The notes beneath the pieces were generated by a model, which did not search any database, was not told the origin of the DNA, and saw only the letters and a list, made by a program, of their open reading frames with translations. A DNA stretch of 64,000 bases, from positions 22,395,501 through 22,459,500 of the forward strand of contig NC_073634.1 of assembly GCF_029407905.1 (NCBI RefSeq), written 5' to 3'. Position 1 is the stretch's first letter, and every line of letters starts with the position of its first letter. Both the position numbers and the translations under genes were made by a program. This document shows positions 58,901-64,000 of this stretch, piece after piece. Source of the stretch: Bubalus kerabau (Eukaryota; Chordata; Mammalia; Artiodactyla; Bovidae).

Positions 58901-61664
58901 ATCTGATGTGAACAGACAACTCATTGGAAAAGTACCTGATGCTGGGAATGATTGAGGGCAGAAGGAGAAGAGGGCATTAGAGGATGAGATGGCTGGACAG
59001 CATTATCGATGAAATGGACATGAACTTGGGCAAACTCCAGGAGATGGTGAGGGACAGGGAGGCCTGGAGTGCTGCAGTCCATGTGGTCGCAAAGAGTCAG
59101 ACACGACTGGATGACTGAACAACAGAGGTTTATAACACCCTGGGATTTTCTGACCCACAGAACCATAACTTAATAAATTTCTGTTATTTTAAACCATTAA
59201 GTTTACAGTCATTTCTTACAATAACAACAGAAGACTAACACAACCAGCCTTTTCTACTTGGAAAACCCTCTCTCTTCCTATAAAATTCAGCTTCAATATG
59301 ACCTCTTCTTTGAGGTTTTCCCTAGTTCTTCAGGAAATGAATAGCAATTTTTTATGTTCCCAAAGTACTCTATCCTTCCACTACTGGGAAATATAATTAT
59401 TTGAGTGACAAATTTGTCTCTTTATCTTCTAGACTAGAACATCTTCAAAAGCACAGACTGTTATTTTTTTCCTTCTGGATCCCCAATGGACAGCAAAGAG
59501 CAAGTTTTGCTGACTATTTGATGAATGACATGATTAAAGACAATGTTCACAACATATTGTGCTTTACTGGTATCCTATATCAGATTCACATTTTATACAC
59601 AGTGTAATACTGTTTTACTTTTTGTTTTTTAATCCATTACTGCTTCTTACACACAATAAAATAAACTAGGAGGCATTTTTAACATACAGACCTCAATACT
59701 GATAATACATACGATGTCTTCAGATATTTAAAAAAATGACAGGATGATGAAGAGACAACAAAGCATAAGATAAGAGAGTCTGTTACTCTACCACTTTCTC
59801 AGCTTCTCTGGATTTCTTCATTTGTAAGTGAAAATACTAAATCTGATGATCTCTGTAAATTCCATTTAATATCTGATCCAGGGGATATATGGTATAAAAG
59901 CTTACAAATGATCAAAAAGTAAAAGGTTTCAGTGATAAACAATTTCACCTTTTCAAAAATACGCAATAGCATTTCTGAAATCTGAGTTTAAAATCTGCCA
60001 TGGCATTCACAAACTCTGACATTCTCCATGGCTGGGGACTGCAAAATGCACTGTATTTATTCACCTTAAACTTTTGCTAAAAGTAGGATAAGGTACCAAG
60101 GAAACACGTTACTGTCATCATTATGCTTAGGGCCATCATTATTCTTAGGATAAATGATTAAGATGAATGTATCTTAAGGTAGACAGATATATAACTTTGG
60201 CCCGCTTTCCTCAACTTACCTTCCAAACAGAGATCAGAAGAGAGACAGTATGTACAGAGGACAAAAAACAAAGGCAAAAAGCAAGGAAACTTACAATAAA
60301 TGAAGAGCACAGTCTAAAGCATGTTACAAAGCAGTAAAATATTTCAAACCTATTAAAAAAATACTCTGGGGAAAAGAAGTACTGGATTTACTTGTAGGGT
60401 TTCGTAGTTTAGCAGAACGTGCCATGGCAAGATCAAAGTGAGCTTGGTCTGCATTCTCACACAGATTGATGATTCGACACAGGCAATCAGCAGCAAATAC
60501 TCGAGTGGCCCAGCGAGGTGCCACAAAGGGCTTTGATTTATCTTCTTCTCCGAGTGTGGTAAACATGGTATCATCATCCATCTCATCTTTCTTCTCAAAT
60601 TCCTCATCTTTTCCACTGCTTAAGGGAGTTGCAGTACTCATATCTGTAACAAGAGCAAAAGCACATTATAACAACCTCACGTATAGCAAAAATGATGCTT
60701 TAGATATAGCACTGTTTGAAGGTATCTAATTTAAAACCAGTAGAATTGGCAAGGTTCTTTTTAGAGAATCAATTAAAAAACCAAAGAGGGGGACTGGGTA
60801 CAAAGCATGTAAGACAGGCTCAAGGATGTGATGTACACCACAAAGAATACAGGCAATAATTTTGTAATACATGTAAATGAAAAGTAACCTTTAAAAACTG
60901 TATAAAAATTAAAATAAATAATAAAAAGTTATCAGATATCACTTTGAAATTCAATAATATTGTTTTGTCTCCTTTGCATGTACTTTCACAATAATTATTT
61001 TTATGAAAGGTATGATTGTTGATCTGTTTATGATAGTAAAATAAAATTTCTCGTTAAATATATTTAATTAAAAAAAATAAAAACAGAAATGAAAAACCAT
61101 GGAAAGAATAACAAAAATATTTACATATTTCACTACTTCTACATCTTATATTGAACAAGACAGTAATCTGGGATTTTAATATATGAAAATTAGTTTGAAC
61201 TTAGTTATCTGCCAAAAAATAATCAGAGTTCATTAGTTGGTAATATAATTTAACCTTAATTAATCCCTTTACAGGGATTTATAGATTATAACTTATTAGT
61301 ATTTAAAAATGTAGGTTCAAATTTAAATATATGTATGTATATCTCTATATGGTATATATCTATAGATATGTATCAAAAATAAATAATTTTCCTTATTTTA
61401 AGAATATATATATTAAATACATACCACTAGAAGCTGCTAGGACATCTTTACAAAGCATTAGCCAATGAGAAAGCTTTTCTACAGCCAGCGATGACAGCAT
61501 ATGTCCCAAAGTATCATGGATATCAGAACATAATTTTCTGTCTGTCTCCCGGTCTAGCATTCCAAAAAGAAGTCCCTCAAGACCAGTTTCTGTTATATTA
61601 ACACCCTGATGCCGGCAATGGATATCACTTCGAGAACTTGCTCCAGGGGCAAAAGGACTAACAT
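20622..61664 (-). CDS. HEATR5B: HEATR5B, C-terminal half (14 coding exons, partial gene)
   Basis: HEATR5B is a protein of about 2070 residues built of HEAT repeats. It joins aftiphilin and gamma-synergin on AP-1 and supports clathrin-dependent transport between trans-Golgi and endosomes; yeast Laa1 is a relative. This window holds the coding segments 61664-61425, 60643-60392, 55980-55799, 53275-53207, 45345-45166, 38488-38251, 37149-36895, 34832-34705, 32422-32278, 31778-31512, 30167-29943, 25849-25698, 23669-23456 and 20926-20622. They total 2852 nt, giving 949 complete codons, a split first codon and TAA. All 13 introns are GT-AG and the phases join without a break. No frameshift or premature stop is present, so the gene looks intact and expressed. 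The protein ends in LKTSFF. Exons for the N-terminal half lie right of the window. The identification rests on near-identity with remembered vertebrate HEATR5B; HEATR5A is a more distant paralogue. Confidence 0.97.
20927..23455 (-). other. HEATR5B: HEATR5B last intron
   Basis: AT-rich intron. An old L1-like fragment (about 22370-22500 and 22780-23100, plus orientation) appears split by an unassigned segment at about 22500-22770. I see no further exon or recent insertion. Confidence 0.5.
23456..23669 (-). CDS. HEATR5B: HEATR5B coding exon
   Basis: 214 nt reading [20 protein letters not shown] through to VALGEEQN plus one base. The acceptor is TTTTATAG and the donor GTAAGT. Confidence 0.97.
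24007..24866 (-). mobile_element. BovB (RTE) LINE 3' fragment with 11-bp target-site duplication
   Basis: A minus-orientation BovB of about 860 bp whose 3' repeat tail (CAGTTCAGTTCAGTTCAG on plus) lies at the left. It codes in pieces for RT with [10 protein letters not shown], then [18 protein letters not shown] and [14 protein letters not shown] segments. The open frame at 24297-24845 (182 codons) is nearly intact, suggesting a relatively young copy. CCTCTCACCTT at 23996-24006 and 24867-24877 is a perfect duplication. It lies in sense orientation inside a HEATR5B intron. Confidence 0.95.
25698..25849 (-). CDS. HEATR5B: HEATR5B coding exon
   Basis: 152 nt reading [20 protein letters not shown] through to NALNSCDPW. 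The acceptor is TATTTCAG and the donor GTAAGT. Inverted BovB copies lie on both sides of it (24007-24866 minus; 28397-28972 plus). Confidence 0.97.
25935..25970. repeat. (CA)n microsatellite with flanking TATA-rich inverted repeats
   Basis: About 17 CA units are followed by TATATA/AAGGAT segments that are partly self-complementary (25971-26010). It lies about 85 bp upstream of the 25698-25849 exon acceptor on the transcript. Confidence 0.92.
26007..26332 (+). mobile_element. Two tandem Bov-tA SINEs
   Basis: A truncated Bov-tA (26007-26126, GGTAGCTCAGCTGATAAAG head) is joined directly to a longer Bov-tA (26127-26332, GGTGGCTCAGATGGTACAG head, GGTTCGATGCCTGG B-box-like, body to GACATGACTGAGTGAC). 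The tRNA-like heads are SINE heads, not tRNA genes. Confidence 0.9.
27117..27320 (-). mobile_element. Bov-tA SINE
   Basis: Minus-orientation Bov-tA: the body begins at GTTTAGTTGCTAAATCATG and the tRNA-like head ends at ACCACTGAACCACCTGAGAA. Confidence 0.88.
27484..28168 (-). mobile_element. BovB LINE 3' fragment
   Basis: Minus orientation, about 685 bp, with the tail (AGTTCAGTTCAGTT) at the left and RT C-terminal sequence across 27590-28143. It appears inserted in an old L1-type relic (27455-27482 and 28169-28300). Most of it is the inverted partner of the copy at 28397-28972. Confidence 0.93.
28397..28972 (+). mobile_element. BovB LINE 3' fragment, inverted partner of the neighbouring copy
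   Basis: Plus orientation, from GCAGATGGTGATTGCAGCC to the tail CTGAACTGAACTGA. It carries the peptide [20 protein letters not shown]. It is reverse-complementary to 27484-28060 over about 575 bp. Confidence 0.94.
29150..29640 (+). repeat. Old L1 3' relic
   Basis: L1 ORF2-end features are visible: GTATTGGTGGGAATCATGCA, AATTCCACTTCTAGGGGTAT and CATTGATCAGGGAACGATTA. Heavily diverged. Confidence 0.65.
29698..29757 (-). mobile_element. Bov-tA head fragment
   Basis: A 60-bp tRNA-like SINE head in minus orientation (CAGGCAGATTCTTCACCATT, then GAGCCACCTGGGAAACCC). Confidence 0.75.
29943..30167 (-). CDS. HEATR5B: HEATR5B coding exon
   Basis: 225 nt reading [20 protein letters not shown] through to ACILEYSQP plus one base. 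It is rich in hydrophobic helix sequence. The acceptor is ATTTCAG and the donor GTAATC. Confidence 0.97.
30862..31044 (-). mobile_element. CHR-type SINE
   Basis: Minus orientation. The right end, ACCACTGG then ACCACCAGGGAAGT, is the tRNA-like head, and TAGTTCCCTGACCGGGAATC covers the B box. Moderately diverged. Confidence 0.8.
31512..31778 (-). CDS. HEATR5B: HEATR5B coding exon
   Basis: 267 nt reading [20 protein letters not shown] (acidic/glycine loop), then helices [20 protein letters not shown] and [19 protein letters not shown]. The acceptor is TTACCCAAG and the donor GTATGG. Confidence 0.97.
32278..32422 (-). CDS. HEATR5B: HEATR5B coding exon
   Basis: 145 nt reading [20 protein letters not shown] through to [10 protein letters not shown] plus one base. 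The acceptor is TATAATAG, with a weak pyrimidine tract, and the donor GTAAGC. Typical leucine-rich HEAT helices. Confidence 0.96.
32423..34276 (-). other. HEATR5B: HEATR5B intron portion
   Basis: No exon is seen between the 34705 and 32422 exon edges. About 33080-33560 is pyrimidine-rich and may be an ancient interspersed repeat I cannot name. The rest is AT-rich unique-looking sequence. Confidence 0.4.
34277..34408 (-). mobile_element. Bov-tA SINE fragment
   Basis: Minus orientation, from TTCCAGGCAAGAATACTGGA to GAGCCACCAGGAAATCCC, including the B-box-like CAGGGATCAAACCTGGG. Confidence 0.85.
34705..34832 (-). CDS. HEATR5B: HEATR5B coding exon
   Basis: 128 nt reading [20 protein letters not shown] through to HIAEDQ. 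The acceptor is ATTACAG and the donor GTGCAG, which is a weaker donor than its neighbours. Confidence 0.96.
35225..35350. repeat. AT-rich (TATA/ATTTAT) low-complexity region
   Basis: Alternating TATATA, ATTTATA and ATGCATAT segments with partial self-complementarity lie within a HEATR5B intron. Confidence 0.85.
35838..36050 (-). mobile_element. Bov-tA SINE
   Basis: Minus orientation from GTTGCTGTTCAGTGGCTAAG to GCTGAGCTATCAAGGAAGCC, with the B-box-like AGGAATCGAACTTGC. Confidence 0.88.
36247..36748 (+). mobile_element. BovB LINE 3' fragment
   Basis: About 500 bp of BovB 3' end, low divergence, coding in two frames for [21 protein letters not shown] and [21 protein letters not shown] segments. 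It ends in the ATCTG-type tail (three units). It is antisense to HEATR5B, between exons 36895-37149 and 34705-34832. Confidence 0.93.
36895..37149 (-). CDS. HEATR5B: HEATR5B coding exon
   Basis: 255 nt reading [20 protein letters not shown] through to KDRMHLIL plus one base. It has repeat helices ([15 protein letters not shown]) and a Ser/Ala-rich loop ([20 protein letters not shown]). The acceptor is TTTTTCAG and the donor GTAAGT. A BovB fragment ends about 145 bp downstream in the next intron. Confidence 0.97.
37235..37600. repeat. Ancient interspersed repeat, family not assigned
   Basis: Contains phrases found in many mammalian genomic copies (TTCTCATGGTTCTGGAGGCT, ACCCTCATGACCAAAGCACC, CTCCTAATACCATCACAACA). 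I recognise it as a dispersed repeat but cannot name its family with confidence. Confidence 0.5.
38251..38488 (-). CDS. HEATR5B: HEATR5B coding exon with acidic run
   Basis: 238 nt starting [20 protein letters not shown]. It then has a run of seven Asp residues ([18 protein letters not shown], about 38398-38421) before helical sequence ([20 protein letters not shown]). The Asp run is coded by mixed GAT/GAC, so it is selected or old rather than a fresh triplet expansion. The acceptor is TTACTAG and the donor GTAAGT. Confidence 0.97.
38566..38692 (+). mobile_element. BovA monomer SINE
   Basis: One BovA unit in plus orientation (GGAGAAGAAAATGGCAACCC through CGACTTAGCGACTAAACC), about 75 bp past the 38251-38488 exon on its upstream (acceptor) side. 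Confidence 0.88.
40447..40733 (+). mobile_element. CHR-1-type SINE, near full length
   Basis: Starts with the tRNA-Glu-like head CCTGGTGATTCAGTGGTAAAG and GGTTCAATCCCTCATCTGG. It continues through ACATGCCACGGAGCAACC, ACAACTACTGAAGCC and TAGCCCCCGTTCGCTGCAAT, and ends in an (AATAAAT)n tail. Confidence 0.9.
41635..41740. repeat. Ancient dispersed repeat, family not assigned
   Basis: GTTGACCCCTGAACAACATA, then GTGTGGGTCCACTTGTAAGC, then a TTTTTTTCAATAGTAAATAC stretch: a widely dispersed mammalian repeat signature that I cannot assign to a family. Confidence 0.5.
42325..42600 (+). repeat. L2 LINE relic
   Basis: L2 3'-end features are visible: CAGGAAGCCTCTTCTGAACC, GTAACACTCATTATTTTTGA, and TGCTCATTTAACACTTTGTTGA at the end. 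Ancient. Confidence 0.65.
42665..43165 (-). repeat. MIR relic split by a BOV-A2
   Basis: The left part (about 42665-42795) and right part (about 43085-43165, with CACCCAAGGTCACACAGGTA) read as one antisense MIR, broken by the BOV-A2 at 42800-43081. Confidence 0.65.
42800..43081 (+). mobile_element. BOV-A2 SINE
   Basis: Complete two-unit BOV-A2 with a six-unit CAG tail. A short duplication, ATTATCC (42793-42799 and 43082-43088), flanks it. Confidence 0.93.
43488..43609 (-). mobile_element. BovA monomer with 11-bp target-site duplication
   Basis: A minus-orientation BovA unit lies between perfect copies of AACTTGTTAAA (43477-43487 and 43610-43620). Confidence 0.92.
44868..44945 (+). mobile_element. 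Bovine L1 3'-end fragment (about 75 bp)
   Basis: ATTGTAAAGTAATTAGCCTC and an AATAAATAAATT tail are the extreme 3' end of ruminant L1. This is another strongly 5'-truncated insertion; its duplication is not clear. Confidence 0.75.
45166..45345 (-). CDS. HEATR5B: HEATR5B coding exon
   Basis: 180 nt, exactly 60 codons, phase 0 at both ends: [20 protein letters not shown] through to [11 protein letters not shown], where the final V is the first codon of the next exon. The acceptor is GGCTAG and the donor GTAACG. Confidence 0.97.
45346..46890 (-). other. HEATR5B: HEATR5B intron portion, no feature seen
   Basis: AT-rich unique-looking sequence with a poly(T) tract near 45507-45522. No exon or clear repeat was recognised. 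Confidence 0.4.
46900..48025 (-). mobile_element. Old L1 ORF2 3' region, interrupted by a BOV-A2
   Basis: In minus orientation it codes in pieces for the L1 ORF2 C-terminus ([20 protein letters not shown] near 47145). The BOV-A2 at 47677-47938 splits it, and L1 sequence continues at 47948-48025. Confidence 0.85.
47677..47938 (+). mobile_element. BOV-A2 SINE inside L1, 9-bp target-site duplication
   Basis: A two-unit BOV-A2 with an unusual GCATGCATGCATGCATTGG joint between units. CATTTGCAA at 47668-47676 and 47939-47947 flanks it. Confidence 0.92.
48026..48146 (-). mobile_element. CHR-type SINE
   Basis: Minus orientation from a T-rich start through GCCATGCCACACAGCATATG and CCAGGGATCAACCCTGTGCC to ACCAGACTACCAGGGAAGTC. 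It lies exactly between two head-to-head L1 pieces. Confidence 0.82.
49588..50306 (+). mobile_element. BovB LINE fragment inside L1, internally deleted
   Basis: Starts in the RT domain ([10 protein letters not shown] near 49780) and runs to the tail CTGAACTGAACT. The part that normally lies between TCCAACTAGTCCA and GGGTTGCAAAGAG is missing near 50263, an internal deletion of several hundred bases compared with the other copies here. Confidence 0.9.
50330..50515 (+). mobile_element. Ruminant L1 3' end (about 185 bp) inside L1
   Basis: TGGATGCTTGGGGCTGGTGC through GTGTATACCTGTAGTGGATT and CCAATACAATATTGTAAAG, then an A-rich tail: a known ruminant L1 3' UTR, strongly 5' truncated. Confidence 0.78.
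51324..51632 (+). pseudogene. Possible relic of a Tigger/CENPB-type transposase N-terminus
   Basis: A 102-codon frame includes [20 protein letters not shown], which resembles the helix-turn-helix start of pogo/Tigger transposases (the 'EKLEILDRL..G.S...VA' type). [16 protein letters not shown] follows, like the 'VEKALYIWFLQQR' segment of the CENPB DNA-binding region. It is antisense to HEATR5B, within an intron. The resemblance is from memory and partial; it may be chance. Confidence 0.35.
53207..53275 (-). CDS. HEATR5B: HEATR5B small coding exon (23 codons)
   Basis: 69 nt, in phase at both ends, reading [20 protein letters not shown] then ACQ. The acceptor is TTTTCTAG and the donor GTAAGA. 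A symmetric 69-nt exon could in principle be skipped without a frameshift. Confidence 0.95.
53315..53461 (+). mobile_element. BovB extreme 3' fragment (about 147 bp)
   Basis: GAGGATGAGATGGTTGGATG through GAGTCGGACAGGACTGAAGG and ACTGAACTGAGG. It lies about 40 bp upstream of the acceptor of the small 53207-53275 exon on the transcript, so it occupies the region where that intron's branch point and pyrimidine tract are expected to lie close by. Confidence 0.9.
54739..54875 (+). mobile_element. BOV-A2 half-unit SINE
   Basis: GGAGAAGGAAATGGCAACCC through CGACTTAGCAGCAGCAGC, with a five-unit CAG tail. Confidence 0.92.
55140..55253 (-). mobile_element. CHR-type SINE fragment
   Basis: Minus orientation: CAGTGGAAGTGTAGTATCTT and GGTCACCAGGGAAGTCCC are the tRNA-like head end. 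A G-rich segment (about 55150-55168) replaces part of the body. Confidence 0.72.
55799..55980 (-). CDS. HEATR5B: HEATR5B coding exon
   Basis: 182 nt reading [20 protein letters not shown] and ending EQYQAN. It has a clear HEAT-like helix pair ([17 protein letters not shown]). The acceptor is TTTTTAG and the donor GTGAGA. Read-through into the intron would hit a stop within a few codons. Confidence 0.97.
56278..57589 (+). mobile_element. BovB LINE fragment (about 1.3 kb)
   Basis: Starts in the RT domain (AGGCAATGCCAAAGAATG) and runs to the tail CTGAACTGAG. The RT catalytic segment is present but mutated: the tyrosine codon of YADD is a stop (near 56815, CTCAGATAGGCAGATGAC). It is antisense to HEATR5B. 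Confidence 0.93.
57721..57735 (-). mobile_element. 15-bp insertion made only of the BovB-type tail repeat
   Basis: CAGTTCAGTTCAGTT sits between two copies of AGGGACCTTT (57711-57720 and 57736-57745; 11 bp if the shared T is counted). The insert is three units of the BovB 3' terminal repeat in minus orientation. Confidence 0.7.
58634..59127 (+). mobile_element. BovB LINE 3' fragment, older copy
   Basis: From AAAAGCAGAGACATTACTCT to ACACGACTGGATGACTGAAC. It is more diverged than the other BovB copies in the window. Confidence 0.88.
59240..59540 (+). repeat. L2 LINE relic
   Basis: TTCAGCTTCAATATGACCTC, TTGAGGTTTTCCCTAGTTCT and GCACAGACTGTTATTTTTTT are L2 3'-end features. Ancient. Confidence 0.6.
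60392..60643 (-). CDS. HEATR5B: HEATR5B coding exon
   Basis: 252 nt. It completes a Asp codon from the previous exon, then reads [20 protein letters not shown] and on to SAKLRNPT. It contains an acidic, Ser/Thr/Lys-rich, probably disordered linker (about 30 residues) followed by helical repeat sequence ([20 protein letters not shown]). The acceptor is TTACAG and the donor GTAAAT. Confidence 0.97.
60644..61424 (-). other. HEATR5B: HEATR5B intron, no feature seen
   Basis: A short, very AT-rich intron with TA-rich low complexity near 61330-61420. No exon or clear mobile element was recognised. Confidence 0.5.
61425..61664 (-). CDS. HEATR5B: HEATR5B coding exon (first in window)
   Basis: 240 nt, starting with the last two bases of a split Asn codon and reading [20 protein letters not shown] and on to [12 protein letters not shown] plus one base. 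The acceptor is TTTTCAG and the donor GTATGT. The segment [20 protein letters not shown] is helix-rich, as expected of HEAT repeats. Confidence 0.96.
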
Positions 61665-62654
61665 CTGAAAAGCAAATATTTCAAATGAACTTGTATAGGA
61701 CTTTATTGTATACTAGTGGTAATAGTTATGTTAAAGACCATGATCTACATGTAAATTCACAATAACAACAAAACCAGTTAGCTATATACACAATTCAACT
61801 ACGGTCTCCAAATTACATGTTTTTAGAATTAGAATTTAATCTGACAATGAAAGTAAAAACCCTGCTCTTTAAAACAGATTAACCTACAGTATTTTAAACA
61901 AATCTCCAAGGAATACTTGATAAATATATTCGATTTTAACAAGAAAAATGTGGGAAAGATATATTTTTAAATAGATTTAATCATCTGAAAAAATTATTGC
62001 TATATATGTTGGTTGAACAAATTGAAACTGAATCACTCCAAAGACATAATAAGGAGAGGCTTGCAGAAAACAGCCACAGTCAGGGGAATTCAAAGACAGC
62101 AGGAAATGGAAGGTTCTGAGGAAGTAACATTCTAGAGAGATGAAGCACAGAGGTCTGTTTTTCACTTAGCAGTATAGCGTGAATATTTTCCCCTAGCAGG
62201 AATTAGACTTCCACAACATGAATTTACATGAATATAGCAAATCACTGACTTTTGAGTACATTAACTGATTAACCACTGAGGAGGAATTCCTGAAAGAGGC
62301 TGGGTCAAAGGGTTAGTACAGTTTGAAAACTTGGAGGATACACTGACAAAAAAATCCTCCAAGGAAATTTGTGTGACTTTACATTTCTACCAGCAGTATA
62401 AGAAATCTCTTTTATTCATTCCTCTCCCAACACTGGTTAAAATCATAATTTTTAATCTTGCTCAGTTTTATAGAAGAAAAATGCTATCTTATGACTGTAT
62501 TAAAATGTAACTATTTAATCATTAGAGGTTAAAGATATTTCATATGTTGGTATTGCTTCCTTGATAAAACACCTCTTTTGCATACTCTTGTGATATTTAC
62601 AGATGCACTGAAGAGTTACCCTAGAAGGTCCCAGACTACCCTATGAAGGTCTGA
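61665..62654 (-). other. HEATR5B: HEATR5B intron upstream of the first exon in the window
   Basis: No further HEATR5B exon is seen between 61665 and the right edge. About 62200-62600 resembles an antisense L1 relic (ACATTTCTACCAGCAGTATA). The preceding exon must lie beyond 64000. Confidence 0.5.
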
Positions 62655-63105
62655 TATCACAGTTAGTCCTTGACTTACATCTGGGGATTGGGTTTCAAGA
62701 GAGCCCCATGATTTCCTGATAAAAGTGGCTGAGTATGCCTAAGTCATCTGTACCAACAATAGGGTTTATGCTGGACATCTGTTTAGGCTGAACAACAAAC
62801 TTTCAAAAAATCTGAACTTCCAGTATATGCTAGGTAAATCATGCCTATTTGACTAGCCCCTAATAAAAACCTTAGGCACTGAGGGTCTAGCAAGCTTCAC
62901 TGGAAGACAACATTTTACATGTGTTGTCACAACTCCTTGCTGGGGAATTAAGCATATCCTGTGTGAGTCCATGGGGAGTGAACTCCTGAAGCTTGTGCCT
63001 GGTCTGCTCTGGACCTCACTCCATGTACTGTCTCCCGTTGCTGATTTTGCTTTGTATCCTTCTGCTGTTATAAATCATAGCCATAAATGTGACTATATGC
63101 TGATG

Positions 63106-63246
63106 TATTGGAGAAGGAAATGGCAGCCCGCTCCAGTGTTCTTGCCTGGAGAATCCCAGGGACGGTGGAGCCTGGTGGGCTGTTGTCTATGGGGTTGCAC
63201 AGAGTTGGACACAACTGAAGCGACTTAGCAGCAGCAGCAGCAGCAA
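63106..63246 (+). mobile_element. BOV-A2 half-unit SINE
   Basis: GGAGAAGGAAATGGCAGCCC through AGCGACTTAGCAGCAGCAGC, with a six-unit CAG tail, inside the LTR-type remnant. Confidence 0.93.
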
Positions 63247-63267
63247 TAAATCACCAAACCTGGGTGT

Positions 63268-63296
63268 GGGGGGGGGGGGGGGGGCGGCGGCGGCGG
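63268..63296 (+). repeat. G17 run followed by (CGG)4
   Basis: Seventeen consecutive G (63268-63284) are followed by four CGG units (63285-63296). It can form G-quadruplex DNA on the plus strand, which is the HEATR5B template strand. Confidence 0.9.
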
Positions 63297-63765
63297 TGTC
63301 TTAGGCCCCCTGGCACACATTTGTAAAAGCTTTAAAAATATTAAAATACAAATGCACACATTTTAATAAACAAAGGATATTTTGTGAATATTTTTCCCAT
63401 TCTTAGTTTCTCTCAATATTGACTATGGTGACTGGCAGGAAAGTTTGGAAATTTTATTCAAAAGAATTCTGTAACTACTTTTGGTGCTATGTTTTCTCTC
63501 CAAAAAGCAGTAATGTTTACTGCTAGATTTTTTATAGTAAACTTCCTATACACTCTACAATACAGTGTGTGCTTGCTAACAGAGTTCTTATTTACACTAT
63601 GCTAAAATTGAAGCTATTTTGGTATATTACTTCTTGATACCCAAGAAACTACTATGCATTAGGAAGCTCTTAAAAGTAGAAATTTTCTCTCACTATAGGG
63701 GAAATATGTCTGTCAATTAAGCTCTTAAAGTTCCCAAACCACCTACCCCTAGAACCAGAGGAAAA

Positions 63766-63960
63766 GTGAAGTGAAAGTCACTCAGTCGTGTCCGACTCTT
63801 TGTGACCCCATGGACTATACACTCCATGGTATTCTCCAGGCCAGAATACTGAAATGGGTAGCCTGTCCCTTCTTCAGGGAGTCTTCCCAATCCAGGGTTC
63901 GAACCCAGGTCTCCTGCATTGCGGGTGGATTCTTTACCAGCTGAGCCACAAGGGAAGCCC
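63766..63960 (-). mobile_element. Bov-tA SINE
   Basis: Minus orientation from GTGAAAGTCACTCAGTCGTG to GAGCCACAAGGGAAGCCC, with an intact B-box-like GGTTCGAACCCAGG. Confidence 0.92.
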
Positions 63961-64000
63961 AAGAATACTGGAGTGGGTAGCCTATCCCTTCTCCAGGGGA
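63961..64000 (-). mobile_element. Second Bov-tA body, cut by the window edge
   Basis: AAGAATACTGGAGTGGGTAG and CCCTTCTCCAGGGG repeat the body of the adjoining SINE, so a second tandem copy starts here and runs out of the window. Confidence 0.75.

Larger units (their letters stand above)
62655..63325 (+). repeat. Old LTR-type (endogenous retrovirus) remnant split by a BOV-A2
   Basis: GTCACAACTCCTTGCTGGGG, TTGCTTTGTATCCTTCTGCT, ATAAATCATAGCCATAAATG and CACCAAACCTGGGTGTGG form the ordered phrases of an old mammalian solo-LTR type. There is no coding region. The BOV-A2 at 63106-63246 splits it, and its G-rich end has expanded (63268-63296). The family name is uncertain. Confidence 0.55.

Noticed and set aside
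61977..64000. Search for another HEATR5B exon upstream of 61664
   Set aside because: No frame with HEATR5B-like sequence and splice sites was found. The region is an old L1 relic, an LTR-type remnant and SINEs.

Overview
The window is vertebrate nuclear DNA from a ruminant, most likely a bovid. It carries many BOV-A2, Bov-tA and CHR SINEs and ten BovB (RTE) LINE copies, a combination typical of ruminants. I cannot fix the species from sequence alone. Coding sequence is sparse, intron-split and entirely on the minus strand. Outside one CpG island the sequence is AT-rich.

Two genes are present, in tandem on the minus strand. At the left edge (1-2552) is the first coding exon of STRN (striatin) with part of intron 1. 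Its CpG-island promoter lies at about 2090-2970 and holds a ZNF143/Staf-type element and GC boxes. At the right (20150-61664) is the 3' half of HEATR5B: 14 coding exons giving the C-terminal 949 codons, the stop codon and a short 3' UTR with a poly(A) signal. Every HEATR5B intron boundary I could read is GT-AG and every reading phase joins. Exons upstream of 61664 lie beyond the window. Transcription runs right to left, so HEATR5B is upstream of STRN, separated by about 17.6 kb with no recognisable gene.

That intergenic region is mostly retrotransposon debris. It holds an old L1 (4680-8905) with several later insertions nested in it, a nearly full-length but broken BovB (10915-14058), an old L1 3' end (18625-19215), MIR and L2 relics, and BOV-A2 copies with clear target-site duplications. 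The HEATR5B introns hold eight further BovB pieces in both orientations, two head-to-head L1s (46900-50745) and many SINEs. An old LTR-type remnant at 62655-63325 contains a 17-G run followed by CGG repeats.

STRN encodes a scaffold of the PP2A STRIPAK complex. HEATR5B encodes a large HEAT-repeat protein that works with AP-1, aftiphilin and gamma-synergin in clathrin-dependent trafficking. They are neighbours, with no evident functional link. I found no operon, CRISPR array or other prokaryotic-type system. The most interesting observations concern retrotransposition: two ultra-short insertions made only of element 3' tails, a 0.58-kb inverted BovB pair able to form a long intronic RNA hairpin, and the nested insertion history.
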